Under the pieces are notes generated by a model. The model was not told the DNA's origin, did no database searches, and saw nothing but the letters and a program-made list of their open reading frames with translations. A program made the position numbers and the translations under genes. Below, piece after piece: positions 27,564 to 37,483 of a DNA stretch of 64,000 bases; the first letter of the stretch is position 1, and every line of letters begins with the position of its first letter. Origin of the DNA: an uncultured Pirellulaceae bacterium (GTDB lineage Bacteria; Planctomycetota; Planctomycetia; Pirellulales; Pirellulaceae); NCBI GenBank assembly GCA_905480235.1, contig CAJQPP010000025.1, forward strand, positions 30,906 through 94,905. The letters are read 5' to 3'.

Positions 27564-29408
27564 CTACTGCTCTGGCACAAACGTGACTTCGGCTTGACCG
27601 CGCGACAAGTCCAAAAATCCAATCAACGCGCCATCTGTCCGGCTGACGACAATCGCTCCATCGAGTTCAGGTGGGTAAGATAACGCGGGGTTGATGAGCC
27701 AGCGGTCGTCCTCGAGCGAATCGATATTGGTGGACGCTAACGGCACTGCAGCGGCTTGGGGGTCGGAAACAATCAAGCAATCCTCTGGCGATTCGGGGCG
27801 CCTCAATTGGTTGACAGGCCATGGTTTCTGATCAATTTTTTGGGGCGATAGCTCATAACAGAAAAGGCTGCCAAAGGGCGCAGCACGTGAAGCAATGTAG
27901 GGAAACTCTGCGCCAGACATTTCCAACATCGTGGAATCGGCAACGCGTTCCTCAGGTGGCTGCAAATACCGTGGAAGGCCAATCAGCTGACCATTTTCCA
28001 AAAGCACGAGCCAACCTTGTCGTTGTTTTTTCCGAGTGAAGGTGAGGCTTTTTTCTTTCCAGCGGAGAATGGATCGAAATGAATCGGGACGATTTTTGCC
28101 AAGCGGCAACATCTGCTCGCCAATGGCAATCTTGGGGGTCCAGGCCAACCAGTTTTCTTGGTAACTGTCGTTGCAGTCAAATCGATCTCCGGTTCTTGCT
28201 TTGCGCCCTGGTCGGTCAGGCGTTGCGAAACTGACACTGCCTACAGCCAGCGATTGCAGAGAGTCCGTTTTCAGTTGAATGCCGGTAACCCCAAAATCGG
28301 CGTCGACTCCGATGTTGCTCCAAAATTGAGAATCGACGCGCACCAGTTCTTTGTATGCGGGCTCGATGAAGACTCGCGCTTGAATGGAGGAAGCGTCGGA
28401 GGCCAAACGCGCCGAAACCACATGCCCTACCTTTAGGCCACGGTAGTTGACAGGTACACCCGCCCGCAGGGCCCGTTGTTGGTCACTGGTTAAGACCAAC
28501 TCTAAACCCTCGGCTGAGCGTTTTTTGGCAGGCGGAGCGTACTCCGCACCTTGAAAATGTCGGACCAGCGGTGCTTGCGCTGGGCCGGGGAGAAAATCAA
28601 TGTAGGGTCCGCTGATTAAGGTTGCCAAACCACGAATTTCTGACAGCCCTAATTCGGGCCGCTCGATCCAAAATTGGCTTCCCGAACGGGCCGCATTTGC
28701 GGCGGCCCCAGATAGCCGTACCGAAACGGTTACGCTGTCCAGTTTTTCCGCCAGTTGAACGGCCGTAACTTCCCCTACCACGATCCCCAGATGACGAACG
28801 ACGGCCCCCGTCGCGATCCCATAGCCATCTTCGAATTGAATACTAATGTCGCTGCCCGTTCCGTCGCGAATGACCGGTGGCGATTCGATACCAACGAATT
28901 CAAAGCAAGCCTCAGCGGTTTCTTCGCCAGGAATGACCCCCAAGTATTTTGCCCCGACAACGGTATCTAAGCCACTAATTCGGCCCAGGCCTAACTGCGG
29001 ACGTTCGATCCAGAATTGGCTCCCCGTGCGTGCTAAGTCCAGCGCGTTCTGCTGTAATTCAACATGTACCGTGATATTGCTCAAGCCTGTGTTCACATCG
29101 ACGTTCGTAACTTCACCCACATCGATTCCACGAAAATTCAAAGTATCGCCTGCCTTGATCCCATACCCATCTTCAAAAGCGATCGTGATATGGGTTCCTG
29201 TTGATAACCAGGACATGGCCAATAAGACGAGCGCAATGACCAAGCATGCCAGCGTGGCTAACCACATCCAGGTGGCCCCAAAAGTTCTTTTCAAAAAGGA
29301 TGTACGGGGTTGGATATGGGCTACCGGAATGGGGCCGCTCCCCGAGTCAGCGGGGCCGTTCCCCGAGTCAGCGGGGCCGGTAATGGGTTCAGTCGGTTGA
29401 TCGGTCAT
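27564..29408 (-). CDS. pqiB: PqiB-like MCE-domain protein
   Basis: 614 residues: a Pro/Gly-rich N-terminus with a short repeat (GPADSGNGPADSGSGP), one membrane helix (about 50-70), then three MCE domains. The first two share the near-repeated phrases FEDGYGI, GSQFWIERP and a GLxTVVGAKYLGV-type end; the third begins near LVLTSDQQRALRAG. MCE proteins form hexameric tubes that carry lipids between inner and outer membranes. It follows pqiA by 65 bases on the same strand. In E. coli PqiB also has three MCE domains. Confidence 0.87.
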   Translation of the reverse strand: MTDQPTEPITGPADSGNGPADSGSGPIPVAHIQPRTSFLKRTFGATWMWLATLACLVIALVLLAMSWLSTGTHITIAFEDGYGIKAGDTLNFRGIDVGEVTNVDVNTGLSNITVHVELQQNALDLARTGSQFWIERPQLGLGRISGLDTVVGAKYLGVIPGEETAEACFEFVGIESPPVIRDGTGSDISIQFEDGYGIATGAVVRHLGIVVGEVTAVQLAEKLDSVTVSVRLSGAAANAARSGSQFWIERPELGLSEIRGLATLISGPYIDFLPGPAQAPLVRHFQGAEYAPPAKKRSAEGLELVLTSDQQRALRAGVPVNYRGLKVGHVVSARLASDASSIQARVFIEPAYKELVRVDSQFWSNIGVDADFGVTGIQLKTDSLQSLAVGSVSFATPDRPGRKARTGDRFDCNDSYQENWLAWTPKIAIGEQMLPLGKNRPDSFRSILRWKEKSLTFTRKKQRQGWLVLLENGQLIGLPRYLQPPEERVADSTMLEMSGAEFPYIASRAAPFGSLFCYELSPQKIDQKPWPVNQLRRPESPEDCLIVSDPQAAAVPLASTNIDSLEDDRWLINPALSYPPELDGAIVVSRTDGALIGFLDLSRGQAEVTFVPEQ

Positions 29409-29473
29409 GGTTATTTATTTTGTTTTAAGGGGATCGATGCTGCGCATCGCAGCGTCGCAAATCTGTATTGGAA

Positions 29474-30070
29474 TCAGCGCTCTTCCTCGGTCCAGATGAG
29501 GTGGGGATCGAAGCAAATGGAGGCAATCATGCTCATGGCCACACATACAACAAAAGCGATGACCGCGGGTCCGAATTGGAATTCAACCAGATTGCCAAGT
29601 TTTACAAGCATCACCAGAAAGGCCAACAGCATGACATCCATCATTGACCACTTACCCGCGTACTCCATTAGTTTATAGGTAATGGACTTGTGCCTTCGGT
29701 GGATCAACGAAAGCCAGCTCAATTCCAACATGGTAAGAATCTTGATCAATGGGAAGACGATAGAAAACAGCAACACTACGAGGCCTACGAACCAGTCTCC
29801 GTGCTGAATTAATTCCAGCGTACCGCCTAAAATACTGGAATGATATTGATGACCCAAGCGTTCAATTTGCAGGACTGGCAAGGTGACTGCGGGGAAAAAA
29901 AGCAGTAGCGCGCCGAGGGCTGCAGCCGCAGTTCGCGCCGCGGATTTTTTGGTGTCGGCATTCGAAGTGATGCGGGATCCGCAGCGCGTGCAGACGGCCA
30001 TGGAGTTGGGCGACATCTCGGGTATTTGATGAATCAAGCCACAACAGTGACAAGCTTTCAGAGATCGCAT
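29474..30070 (-). CDS. pqiA: PqiA-like inner membrane protein
   Basis: 198 residues, one PqiA unit (E. coli PqiA has two). The N-terminal rubredoxin-like zinc ribbon has two CxxC pairs (CHCCGLIH, CTRCGSR). Four membrane helices follow (about 48-65, 95-115, 145-160, 165-185). It forms the membrane partner of PqiB in lipid transport. Both are in one operon; pqiC is not seen. Confidence 0.87.
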   Translation of the reverse strand: MRSLKACHCCGLIHQIPEMSPNSMAVCTRCGSRITSNADTKKSAARTAAAALGALLLFFPAVTLPVLQIERLGHQYHSSILGGTLELIQHGDWFVGLVVLLFSIVFPLIKILTMLELSWLSLIHRRHKSITYKLMEYAGKWSMMDVMLLAFLVMLVKLGNLVEFQFGPAVIAFVVCVAMSMIASICFDPHLIWTEEER

Positions 30071-30214
30071 TACGTCGGGTGTCCAAAAAAGTCAGGCTTG
30101 ATTACCGCGATGACTGTGTCACGAGACACTTGGGTACAGTCGCTTCGTGAACCGAACATAGTCTATCAAACCTGATTATTTTGCTTGAGAAATATTTCAC
30201 AATCGCTAATGGCC

Positions 30215-30236
30215 GCTCGTGAAAAAATTCACGAGC
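30215..30236. repeat. Perfect 9-base inverted repeat in the pqiA / CBS-protein intergenic region
   Basis: GCTCGTGAA and TTCACGAGC with an AAAA loop lie between divergent genes. There is no following T-run, so it may be an operator or a transcript hairpin rather than a terminator. Confidence 0.45.
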
Positions 30237-30324
30237 AGTCGCAAGGTTTTTTGTGCTGCGTTTGAGGGAGGAGTCCCTAGTCTTTAAGTAACTGCCTTTT
30301 TTCGGTTTTCTCGCGAGGTCCCTA

Positions 30325-30819
30325 ATGTATAAGAGCTTCTGTCCTTCCGCGGTATCCAATCTCCACGCCTACGAGATGATGAATCGCAATCTCATTACCC
30401 TGGCTCCAGACACCAATGTGTTTGCGGCGGTCGAGTTGTTAATCGAAAATAAAATCTCTGGCGCGCCGGTCGTCGATGAAAATGATTGCTTGTTGGGAGT
30501 CTTTTCCGAAAAGTCTGTGATGAAAGTGTTGGTAGAAGCGGCCTACGAACAAGTTCCCATCGACCGCGTCGATTCCTTGATGAATCGAAATCCGAGAACT
30601 ATCACGGAAAATACATTGCTGGTCACCATGGCACAGATTTTTTTGACGAGTCCAGCACGGCGTTTACCCGTGATTCGCGATAACGTGTTGGTGGGCCTGG
30701 TCAGTCGCCGAGATGTTATTCGTGCCGCCACCCAATTAACCAGCGCCCACGGACATGAAGGAAAGCATTTGCTGTATTTATCCGCGCTGCGGTCCATGTC
30801 AGATGCCCCCAACGTCTAG
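30325..30819 (+). CDS. CBS-domain pair protein
   Basis: 164 residues made almost wholly of two CBS domains (about 12-70 and 85-145), with typical ends SGAPVVDENDCLLGVFSEKSVM and ARRLPVIRDNVLVGLVSRRDVI. Such stand-alone pairs bind adenine nucleotides and regulate other proteins. The ATG at 30325 gives the family spacing. No partner is evident nearby. Confidence 0.87.
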   Translation: MYKSFCPSAVSNLHAYEMMNRNLITLAPDTNVFAAVELLIENKISGAPVVDENDCLLGVFSEKSVMKVLVEAAYEQVPIDRVDSLMNRNPRTITENTLLVTMAQIFLTSPARRLPVIRDNVLVGLVSRRDVIRAATQLTSAHGHEGKHLLYLSALRSMSDAPNV

Positions 30820-30884
30820 GGTGCTAGATGCGGGTGGTTATCAACCCAGAAGATGATCCACAGACAACGCGACTGGCGATCTCG

Positions 30885-31124
30885 TTATAGAGCTTGGTGG
30901 CTGCCATCCGCTTTGCCAACAGACGAAAAATGCCATGTACACGTGGCAGGGAAATCCCTGCTGGGTTGCGTCAGGGTTACCAATATTAAACCTTGTTTTC
31001 TGTCGAAGGTTAAATCGGTGCCCTGACAAGCCAACATGTCAAATTCGCAATCCGTAAAGCGGCAGCGTAGTTTTCGGAGTTCCACGGGTTCGACCTGAAT
31101 TTGTGGATGGACGAGCCTATCCAT
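30885..31124 (-). CDS. Possible small hypothetical protein
   Basis: 79 residues from an ATG at 31124 with AGGA upstream. The sequence has a plausible amino-acid mix and alternating strand-like pattern (FTDCEFDMLACQGTDLTFD) but no recognised family. It is the only coding candidate in the 30820-31447 gap; the rest of that gap shows nothing clear. Confidence 0.35.
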   Translation of the reverse strand: MDRLVHPQIQVEPVELRKLRCRFTDCEFDMLACQGTDLTFDRKQGLILVTLTQPSRDFPATCTWHFSSVGKADGSHQAL

Positions 31125-31447
31125 GAGGTGTGTTCCTGCATACGGCAAGCGATTCCGGCGGAGAGACACTGACCCTCGGGGGTGAGCGTTCCTGACCAAC
31201 GACATTTCCTACGCGGCCAATGAACAGGAGCCCCCGATGTTTACCGTGTTATTCGGAACCAGGTCCTGAATGGGAGGGCAAGCGGGCTCTTCGCTTTCGT
31301 CGACGGAGGTCAATCGCGTTGCTTCGATCGTTTCGTGACAAAGTCGGTGCACAAACAGGTCGTATTTTTTTCAAACGGCTGCGTCAGTGATTGGCCCGGT
31401 CCTCCGACACTTAATTAAACAGATTTCTGTATCCGAGGAAGCATCCG

Positions 31448-32555
31448 TCACTCGTTACCGGATTTGACTTTCCAGCGCAGATAGGCGTCGAGGAATGGCT
31501 GAATATCACCATCCAAAACACGGCTAAAGTCGCCAATTAAGTGGCCCGTGCGTGCATCCTTGACGCGTTGATCGGGGTGTTGGAAATAATTACGGATTTG
31601 CGATCCAAATCCGACTCTTGGTCGATTTTGATACTTCAGCGCTTCCTCTTCTTCCCGCTTGGCTTCCTCTAGTCGCGCCAGCTGGGCTCGTAGCATCTTC
31701 CACGCGGTCGCTCGATTTTTGTGCTGGCTGCGCTCATTTTGGCATTGAGCGACGACCCCGGTGGGGATGTGGGTCAATCGCACGGCGCTGTCGGTTTTAT
31801 TGACGTGCTGGCCGCCTGCGCCACTGGCTCGATAGGTATCCACGCGAACGTCAGCCTCGTTGATCTCAATATCAACGCTCTCCGATATTTCGGGCGAGAT
31901 ATCGACAGCGGCAAAACTGGTTTGTCGTTTTCCATCGGCATTAAATGGGCTGATCCGTACCAAGCGGTGCATGCCGTCTTCGCCCTTGAGGTATCCAAAA
32001 GCCATCGGGCCGCGAATGACAATCGTGGCGCTATTAATCCCAGCTTCGTCATTATCATTGCGATCCAGCAAACCGACGGTGTATTCGTGTTTTTGGGCCC
32101 ACTGACTATACATGCGAAGCAGCATTTCGGCCCAATCGTTGGCATCGGTGCCGCCATCGCGGGCATTGATGGTCAGGATGGCACCGGTGTTGTCATGCGG
32201 TCCATTTAACAGGGATTTCAGTTCCAGATCCTCGAGCGCCGCTTCCAGCCTGCGCAACTCGCCTGCGACTTCGGCTTCAATATCCGAATCTTCTTCTGCC
32301 ATTTCCAATAGCGCAGCCAGATCATCACTTGCCGCCAGCATATCGGTCAGGGGCCCCGCCACGGCTTTTAGCGATTTGAGCGTGGCCACCGTTTCCTGGG
32401 CGGATTCCTGATTGTCCCAAAATCCGTTTGCCGCCATCGTTTCGTTTTCGATGACGCGAATCTGTTCGATGCGTTGATCGTAGTCAAAGACTGTCCCGTA
32501 ATTGCGTGATGCGTCGCTGAATCGAATCGGCTCGGTCAATGAGTTCTGCTTCCAC
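31448..32555 (-). CDS. prfB: Peptide chain release factor 2, with programmed +1 frameshift
   Basis: The product is made from two frames. Frame 0 starts at GTG 32555 (AGGAG 7 bases upstream) and runs 23 codons (MEAELIDRADSIQRRITQL...) to CTT followed by TGA at 32486-32484. Skipping one T joins it to the long frame at GAC 32485 (DYDQRIEQI...), giving about 368 residues, close to E. coli RF2 (365). The peptide motif for UGA recognition is SPF in RISPFNADG; the hydrolysis motif is GGQ in SGAGGQHVNKT. RF2 ends translation at UGA and UAA, so low RF2 raises its own synthesis through the shift. Confidence 0.93.
32483..32489 (-). promoter_or_regulatory. prfB +1 frameshift site CTTTGAC
   Basis: The minus strand reads CTTTGAC, identical to the E. 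coli prfB slip site: CUU in the P site, UGA in the A site, then C. A purine-rich CGGGAC 3-8 bases upstream could act as the stimulating internal Shine-Dalgarno sequence, though weaker than AGGGGG of E. coli. Confidence 0.88.
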
Positions 32556-33097
32556 GGCAGGGCTCCTGAAAGCTCGGTAAAATCGGAAGGGACAGCCGGA
32601 TTTTGCGTCCGGAACGCCCACAGCATAGACGAAAACGCTTAAGGGAACAGGCCCGACGGCCGTCGGCGAGCCTCGGCGGGCTTCTTCCGAGCGGCTAACG
32701 GTGCTTCCGCTACCGTGCTGGGAGCCCAAGGTCGCGGGCAGCTAGGCATGGAAATCCTCATCGCGATACCTTGAGATCGGTAGCATCCCTGCCGGTCTTA
32801 CCGTTTTTATTGCCAATTCCGGTCACAAATCGCTCTCAGATGCCCCGGCCAAGGTCAGGAAACCGAATATTACGGCAATTGCGGGGAAAGACGGGGCAGA
32901 GCCCTTCGTATAAAATAGAAAAAAGACGATGTCAGAAGTACATTGGTAATTCAGTTCGTTCTGATCCGTGATCACCGTCTGCCACCACTCGGACCAGCAT
33001 CCTTGGGGATGCGAAAAATCACCAATTGATTGCCATAGCCTGACGTATCAAGCATGTAGGATCTTACCTGCTGCTAAACAACGGAGAATAAAACAAC
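32556..33097. other. Intergenic region upstream of prfB and the PilT operon
   Basis: About 540 bases between divergent genes without a convincing gene. It holds a perfect 14-base palindrome, CCGACGGCCGTCGG (32653-32666), about 100 bases ahead of prfB; it could be a transcription-factor site or a hairpin. Promoters for both directions must lie here, but none was identified. Confidence 0.45.
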
Positions 33098-34303
33098 ATG
33101 GGATCACCCAAGAAAGAATCCAGTCCATCCGAGGAGCCATCCAGTGGTTTTAAAAACGAAGTAACGGCCGAATCGTTACGCAATCGTTTATTGAAACTCA
33201 AGGATGAGAATGCGGTTGATAAATACTTCCGTGCGCTGGTGAAACTGGAAGGTTCCGATTTGCATATGAAGGTGGGGCAACCGCCCATCATTCGCATCCA
33301 CGGTACGCTGAAACCGATGAACCGGGAACCGGTTGGAGCGGAGGAGATGATCGACCTTCTCTTGCCAATGTTGGATGACCGAACCCGTAAGATCTTTCAG
33401 AAAGAGGGCGGGGCTGACTTCGCATACATTGTCGACGTGGACGGTGAAAGTTGGCGTTTTCGCGTCAACATGTTGCAACAACTGGGTCGAATTGGTCTGG
33501 TCGCCCGTCGCGTGAATAATTTTATTCCCAACTTCGAAGGCTTGCACCTTCCGCCGGTGATCGAAACGTTGTGTCACCACGATCAGGGCATGGTTCTGTT
33601 GGCGGGTGTAACGGGTTCCGGGAAAAGTACCACCATCGCTTCGATGTTGAACTATATCAACCGGCACTATGTGAAGCATCTGCTGACTCTCGAAGATCCC
33701 ATTGAATTTGTGTTCAAGGACGATAAGTGCCTAATCAACCAGCGTGAAGTTGGTATTGATGTCGTGGACTTTAGTGTCGGCATGAAACACGCGGTGCGAG
33801 AGGATCCGGATATTATTCTGGTGGGCGAGCTGCGTGACCAAGAGACGTTTATGACGGCCATTCATGCCGCTGAAACGGGGCACCTTGTGTTCGGTACCAT
33901 TCACGCGTCTACATCGCCGTCTACGATTGGTCGTATTCTTGACCTGTTCCCGGAGGAAATGCATTCGGCAATTCGCAGTGCCATGGCCATGAATATGAAA
34001 GCGATCATTGCTCAAAAACTTTTGCCCTCCATCCGAGAGGGCGTAGGTCGCGTGCCGACCTGTGAGATCATGACCTTCAATCCAACGGTTCGTAAACTGG
34101 TTCTGGAAGAACAGGATCACAAATTAGGCGATGCCATTCGCATCGGTTCGGAAGAAGGAATGCAAGACTTCACCATGAGTCTCAAGCAGTTGGTTGATGA
34201 TGAATTGATTGATCGACCGACGGCATTCCAGGTCGCACCGAATCGGGATGCGCTAAAAATGGCCCTCAAGGGCATCAACGTTTCGCAGCCTGGAATCCTT
34301 TGA
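33098..34303 (+). CDS. PilT-type secretion/retraction ATPase
   Basis: 401 residues. After a serine-rich N-terminus comes a PilT N-domain (GSDLHMKVGQPPIIRIHG) and an intact ATPase core: Walker A GVTGSGKST (Lys176), Asp box LTLEDPIEF, Walker B REDPDIILVGELRD, and His box TGHLVFGTIHAS. PilT ATPases power retraction of type IV pili. It begins an operon; its TGA overlaps the next ATG (TGATG), implying translational coupling. No pilin, PilC or secretin is in the window, so the usual machine is not here. Confidence 0.88.
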   Translation: MGSPKKESSPSEEPSSGFKNEVTAESLRNRLLKLKDENAVDKYFRALVKLEGSDLHMKVGQPPIIRIHGTLKPMNREPVGAEEMIDLLLPMLDDRTRKIFQKEGGADFAYIVDVDGESWRFRVNMLQQLGRIGLVARRVNNFIPNFEGLHLPPVIETLCHHDQGMVLLAGVTGSGKSTTIASMLNYINRHYVKHLLTLEDPIEFVFKDDKCLINQREVGIDVVDFSVGMKHAVREDPDIILVGELRDQETFMTAIHAAETGHLVFGTIHASTSPSTIGRILDLFPEEMHSAIRSAMAMNMKAIIAQKLLPSIREGVGRVPTCEIMTFNPTVRKLVLEEQDHKLGDAIRIGSEEGMQDFTMSLKQLVDDELIDRPTAFQVAPNRDALKMALKGINVSQPGIL

Positions 34304-36123
34304 TGAAACCAAGTTTGGTCGCGCTCGCCGCGCTAATGATTACCTGTTGGGGTTGCTCGGAGTCCTTGCTGGCGGTGGAAAATCTACCGCTTCAGGGCAA
34401 CCAACTCCTGCAATCCACGATCGCTCCTTTGGCTCAAGCCGATGCATGGTGGCCGGATTACCCTGCTGCCAGCACGGGCGGGGAGCATGGTATCGACCGT
34501 GGTCCGGGCGGTTACTTCAGCCCAGTAAAGTTAATCCTGTTAATCGTTGTCTTTTTGTTATGGGTGCGATTAGTAGATTTTATTAATCGGGATGCCACAC
34601 AGTTCGGCGAGCATACCGGGCAAACGGCGGAGGTCTGGAACCCGATTTGCGTGTTTGCGTTTATCGGAGGCTTGATCGCCGTTCTCTGCATCCCCCAGTT
34701 TCTCGCGGGTTATCCGATTTATCTCGCGGCAGCGTTTCTGCCTTACGGTATTTACCTGTTGCAGCGGAAAGGAAAAATTCCGTCGGAGGCAAAGACGGGC
34801 GAACTTTTTGCGGAATCAAAGCAAGCCGAAAGCAATCTCCCAATCGATCTGCAGGCCGCGGGGCAGTCAGGCGATGAAAAACAGGGCAATTTGATCAAAG
34901 CTCGGCAATCACCTGTCTTCGAGCAGGTGGCCGAAATGTTATACGAAGCGGCTCGCACCCGCGTGGAACAGATTCTCTTGGACTTCTCTCGCGAGTCCGT
35001 CACGCGGCGCGTTCAAATCGACGGTTTATGGCACCCTATGCCGCCGCTCGATCGCGAAACGGGCGATGCCATGCTGTGGACCCTTAAAGTACTGGCCGAT
35101 TTGAATCCGGGGGAACGTCGACAGCTACAAAAAAATGTATTTAACGGCAAGATAGATCGCGAAAAAGTGGAATTTGAGCTGATATCACAAGGCACGAAAA
35201 CGGGAGAACGCGTCGTCATTAAAGTGGTGCCGTCATCCAGTCTGAAACTGGATTTGGCCAGCTTGGGAATGACCGACGATATGATTGCCACCCTGATGGG
35301 CAAGATCTCAGATCCCGGGATGGTGATTATTTCGGCACCTGCCGGGCAAGGTTTGACATCCACCTGGCAGTCGACACTTAATAATGCGGATCGATTTACC
35401 CGGGATTTTGTCGGTGTGGCCGAGGCAGATGACCGCGAAACCGAGCGGGAAAATATTGACATCAAGCGAGTCGTCGCCGGTCAATCAGCGTCCGAGCTGC
35501 TGCCTAGCATGATCCTCAAAGAGCCCAACGCTTTTGTGATGCCCAAGATTGCGGATCAAGCGACCATGGAACTGCTTACCGAGCAAGTTACCGGTGGCGA
35601 CCGTACATTGATTACCAAGATCCAGGCGAATAACGCTGTGGAAGCGCTGCTGCGTTTAATGACGGTCAGCAGCGATCGTTCGCGGTTTGTACGCAGTGTC
35701 ACGGTGATTATCAACCAGAGGTTGGTGCGGCGGCTTTGTGACAAATGTAAAACACCCGTGCAGGTCAAACCCCAAGCGATTCGCCAAATGGGTGGAGACC
35801 CCAATAGCGATACCGTGTTGTATAAGGATTATCAATTACCCCCGGTCGAGCAACGCGTGGATGAGGAAGGCAAACCGGTAGAAATGCTACCTTGTACTTC
35901 CTGTACCGGGATTGGCTTCAAAGGCCGGACTGCGATTTACGAGGTTCTGGTCGTCAATGATGCAATTCGCCAAGCCCTGTTAAAAAATCCCAAACTGGAT
36001 TTCATTGGGCAGGTCGCTCGCCAACAGGGAAACTTGACGTTGCTGCAGCAAGCTTATCGAGCCGTGCTGGATGGACGCACGTCGATGTCCGAAGTGCAGC
36101 GCGTATTTCAACCCAAAAAATAA
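34303..36123 (+). CDS. Membrane-anchored GspE/PilB-like protein with degenerate ATP site
   Basis: 606 residues from the overlapping ATG. An N-terminal signal-like segment with a Cys (CWGCSES) and three or so hydrophobic helices (about 72-90, 112-132, 136-152) precede a GspE/PilB-like domain with a zinc-type CDKC...CTSC pair. The Walker A position reads APAGQGLTST, with Leu351 in place of the invariant lysine. The Walker B position reads EPNAFVMPKIAD instead of DPDxxxxGEIRD. It should therefore not hydrolyse ATP. It may be a structural subunit or a regulator of the PilT-like ATPase before it. Membrane anchoring of such an ATPase is itself unusual. Confidence 0.8.
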   Translation: MKPSLVALAALMITCWGCSESLLAVENLPLQGNQLLQSTIAPLAQADAWWPDYPAASTGGEHGIDRGPGGYFSPVKLILLIVVFLLWVRLVDFINRDATQFGEHTGQTAEVWNPICVFAFIGGLIAVLCIPQFLAGYPIYLAAAFLPYGIYLLQRKGKIPSEAKTGELFAESKQAESNLPIDLQAAGQSGDEKQGNLIKARQSPVFEQVAEMLYEAARTRVEQILLDFSRESVTRRVQIDGLWHPMPPLDRETGDAMLWTLKVLADLNPGERRQLQKNVFNGKIDREKVEFELISQGTKTGERVVIKVVPSSSLKLDLASLGMTDDMIATLMGKISDPGMVIISAPAGQGLTSTWQSTLNNADRFTRDFVGVAEADDRETERENIDIKRVVAGQSASELLPSMILKEPNAFVMPKIADQATMELLTEQVTGGDRTLITKIQANNAVEALLRLMTVSSDRSRFVRSVTVIINQRLVRRLCDKCKTPVQVKPQAIRQMGGDPNSDTVLYKDYQLPPVEQRVDEEGKPVEMLPCTSCTGIGFKGRTAIYEVLVVNDAIRQALLKNPKLDFIGQVARQQGNLTLLQQAYRAVLDGRTSMSEVQRVFQPKK

Positions 36124-36135
36124 CCCATTGAAGTT

Positions 36136-37467
36136 ATGTCCGAAGAAGAATTACAACCCATCCCGTTGAACCACCTTCCGCCCCTGACATTTGTGGCAGC
36201 AGGGGACTCCGTTGACGAGCGAGAAGCTACGCTCCAATCGGTGACGCCCTCTCCGGGATATCCGCATCTCGTTTTTCTGCTGGCGGATGCCATCACGAAA
36301 CGATCCGATTTGATCCTCATGGACTTTACCCAGCAACAGTGCGCAGTGAAGTATCAAGTCGACGGAATTTGGTACAACATGCCACCTCTGCAACGAAATA
36401 TCGGCGATTTCATGTTGGCCTCCATGAAGCAATTGGCGGGTTTGGATTATCAGGAGAGGCGGGCCCGACAAGTCGGCAAGTTTACTGCCGAGTACCTACG
36501 CTCGAAACACAAATGCACACTGACATGCCAGGGCGTCGAAGCCGGAGAGCGGGTCGCGATCGAGGTTAGCCGGAAACGTCCGCCGACCGAAAATCTGGAA
36601 GAGATTGGCATGCGCACAGGAATGCGGACCCAACTGGTCAATATTCTGAATGAGCAGGGTGGATTGGTTTTATTCAGTTCGCTGCCAAGCGACGGTTTGT
36701 CCACCACTTGGAAAGCTGCTTTGCAGTCAACGGACCGTTTCATGCGGGATTTTATGGTCCTTGAAGAGAAGCAAAAAGCCGAACCTGAAATTATCAACGT
36801 GGAACCCATCCTCTTTGATTCCGCCAAAGGGGAGACGTTAGATAGCGTGATGCCTAGCGTGCTGTTGCGGGAACCCAACGTGATCTGCATTGCAGAAATG
36901 ACCAATGTCTCGGTTCTCAACCAGATGATTGATCTTACGAATAACTCAGAACTTACAACCGTCAGCCGCTTGCACGCGAAGCACGCCGTCGAGGCTGTCA
37001 TGCGGGCATTGATGTTGAAGCCAGATCGCGAAGGTTTTGCTCGGGCTCTGAGAGCCGTTACCGGTCAAAGGCTCGTGCGAATGCTGTGCACCAATTGTCG
37101 CCAACCTTACCAACCCAGCCCAAAACTTCTCGCTCAACTGGGGCTACCCGCTTCGCGGGTACCGGTTTTGTACCGCCACTTTCAACCTGCTGCCGGGGAA
37201 ATGATGGATGCCAACGGGCAGCCGATCGAGATCGAGCCCTGTGAGTTTTGCGGTGGCCCAGGTTACTTTGAACGGACCGGTATTTATGAATTGCTGGTCG
37301 TCGATGAGCGGTTTCGACAAGCCATGTTGGATCCTCAGCCCACCGTTCAAAAACTGGCTCAGGCAGCCGCCCAATCAGGGCACATCTCGTTGCGAGACGA
37401 GGGAATCGTGATGGTGGCTCGGGGAGATTTGTCACTGGAAGAACTGCAGCGAGTATTAAAGAAATAG
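36136..37467 (+). CDS. Cytoplasmic GspE/PilB-like protein with degenerate ATP site
   Basis: 443 residues, starting 12 bases after the previous gene; it is a paralogue of that gene without the membrane part (shared IDGLWHPMPPL/VDGIWYNMPPL, REPNV, LVRMLCTNC and EPCEFCGG motifs). Walker A reads SLPSDGLSTT with Leu188 in place of lysine; the Walker B region is REPNVICIAEM. The tetracysteine zinc motif is kept. Predicted not to hydrolyse ATP. Likely forms mixed rings with, or scaffolds, the other two proteins. Confidence 0.8.
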   Translation: MSEEELQPIPLNHLPPLTFVAAGDSVDEREATLQSVTPSPGYPHLVFLLADAITKRSDLILMDFTQQQCAVKYQVDGIWYNMPPLQRNIGDFMLASMKQLAGLDYQERRARQVGKFTAEYLRSKHKCTLTCQGVEAGERVAIEVSRKRPPTENLEEIGMRTGMRTQLVNILNEQGGLVLFSSLPSDGLSTTWKAALQSTDRFMRDFMVLEEKQKAEPEIINVEPILFDSAKGETLDSVMPSVLLREPNVICIAEMTNVSVLNQMIDLTNNSELTTVSRLHAKHAVEAVMRALMLKPDREGFARALRAVTGQRLVRMLCTNCRQPYQPSPKLLAQLGLPASRVPVLYRHFQPAAGEMMDANGQPIEIEPCEFCGGPGYFERTGIYELLVVDERFRQAMLDPQPTVQKLAQAAAQSGHISLRDEGIVMVARGDLSLEELQRVLKK

Positions 37468-37483
37468 AAAGGTCGGTTGGAAA

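Noticed and set aside
28846..29400. 184-codon plus-strand frame inside pqiB
   Set aside because: It lies wholly opposite the MCE-domain gene and has no ribosome binding site or recognised domain.
32484..32729. 81-codon minus-strand frame as an independent gene
   Set aside because: Its last 23 codons are the frame 0 part of prfB; the part upstream of GTG 32555 has no RF2 similarity.
36450..37001. 183-codon minus-strand frame inside the second pseudo-ATPase gene
   Set aside because: Ser/Arg-rich antisense shadow of a conserved gene.
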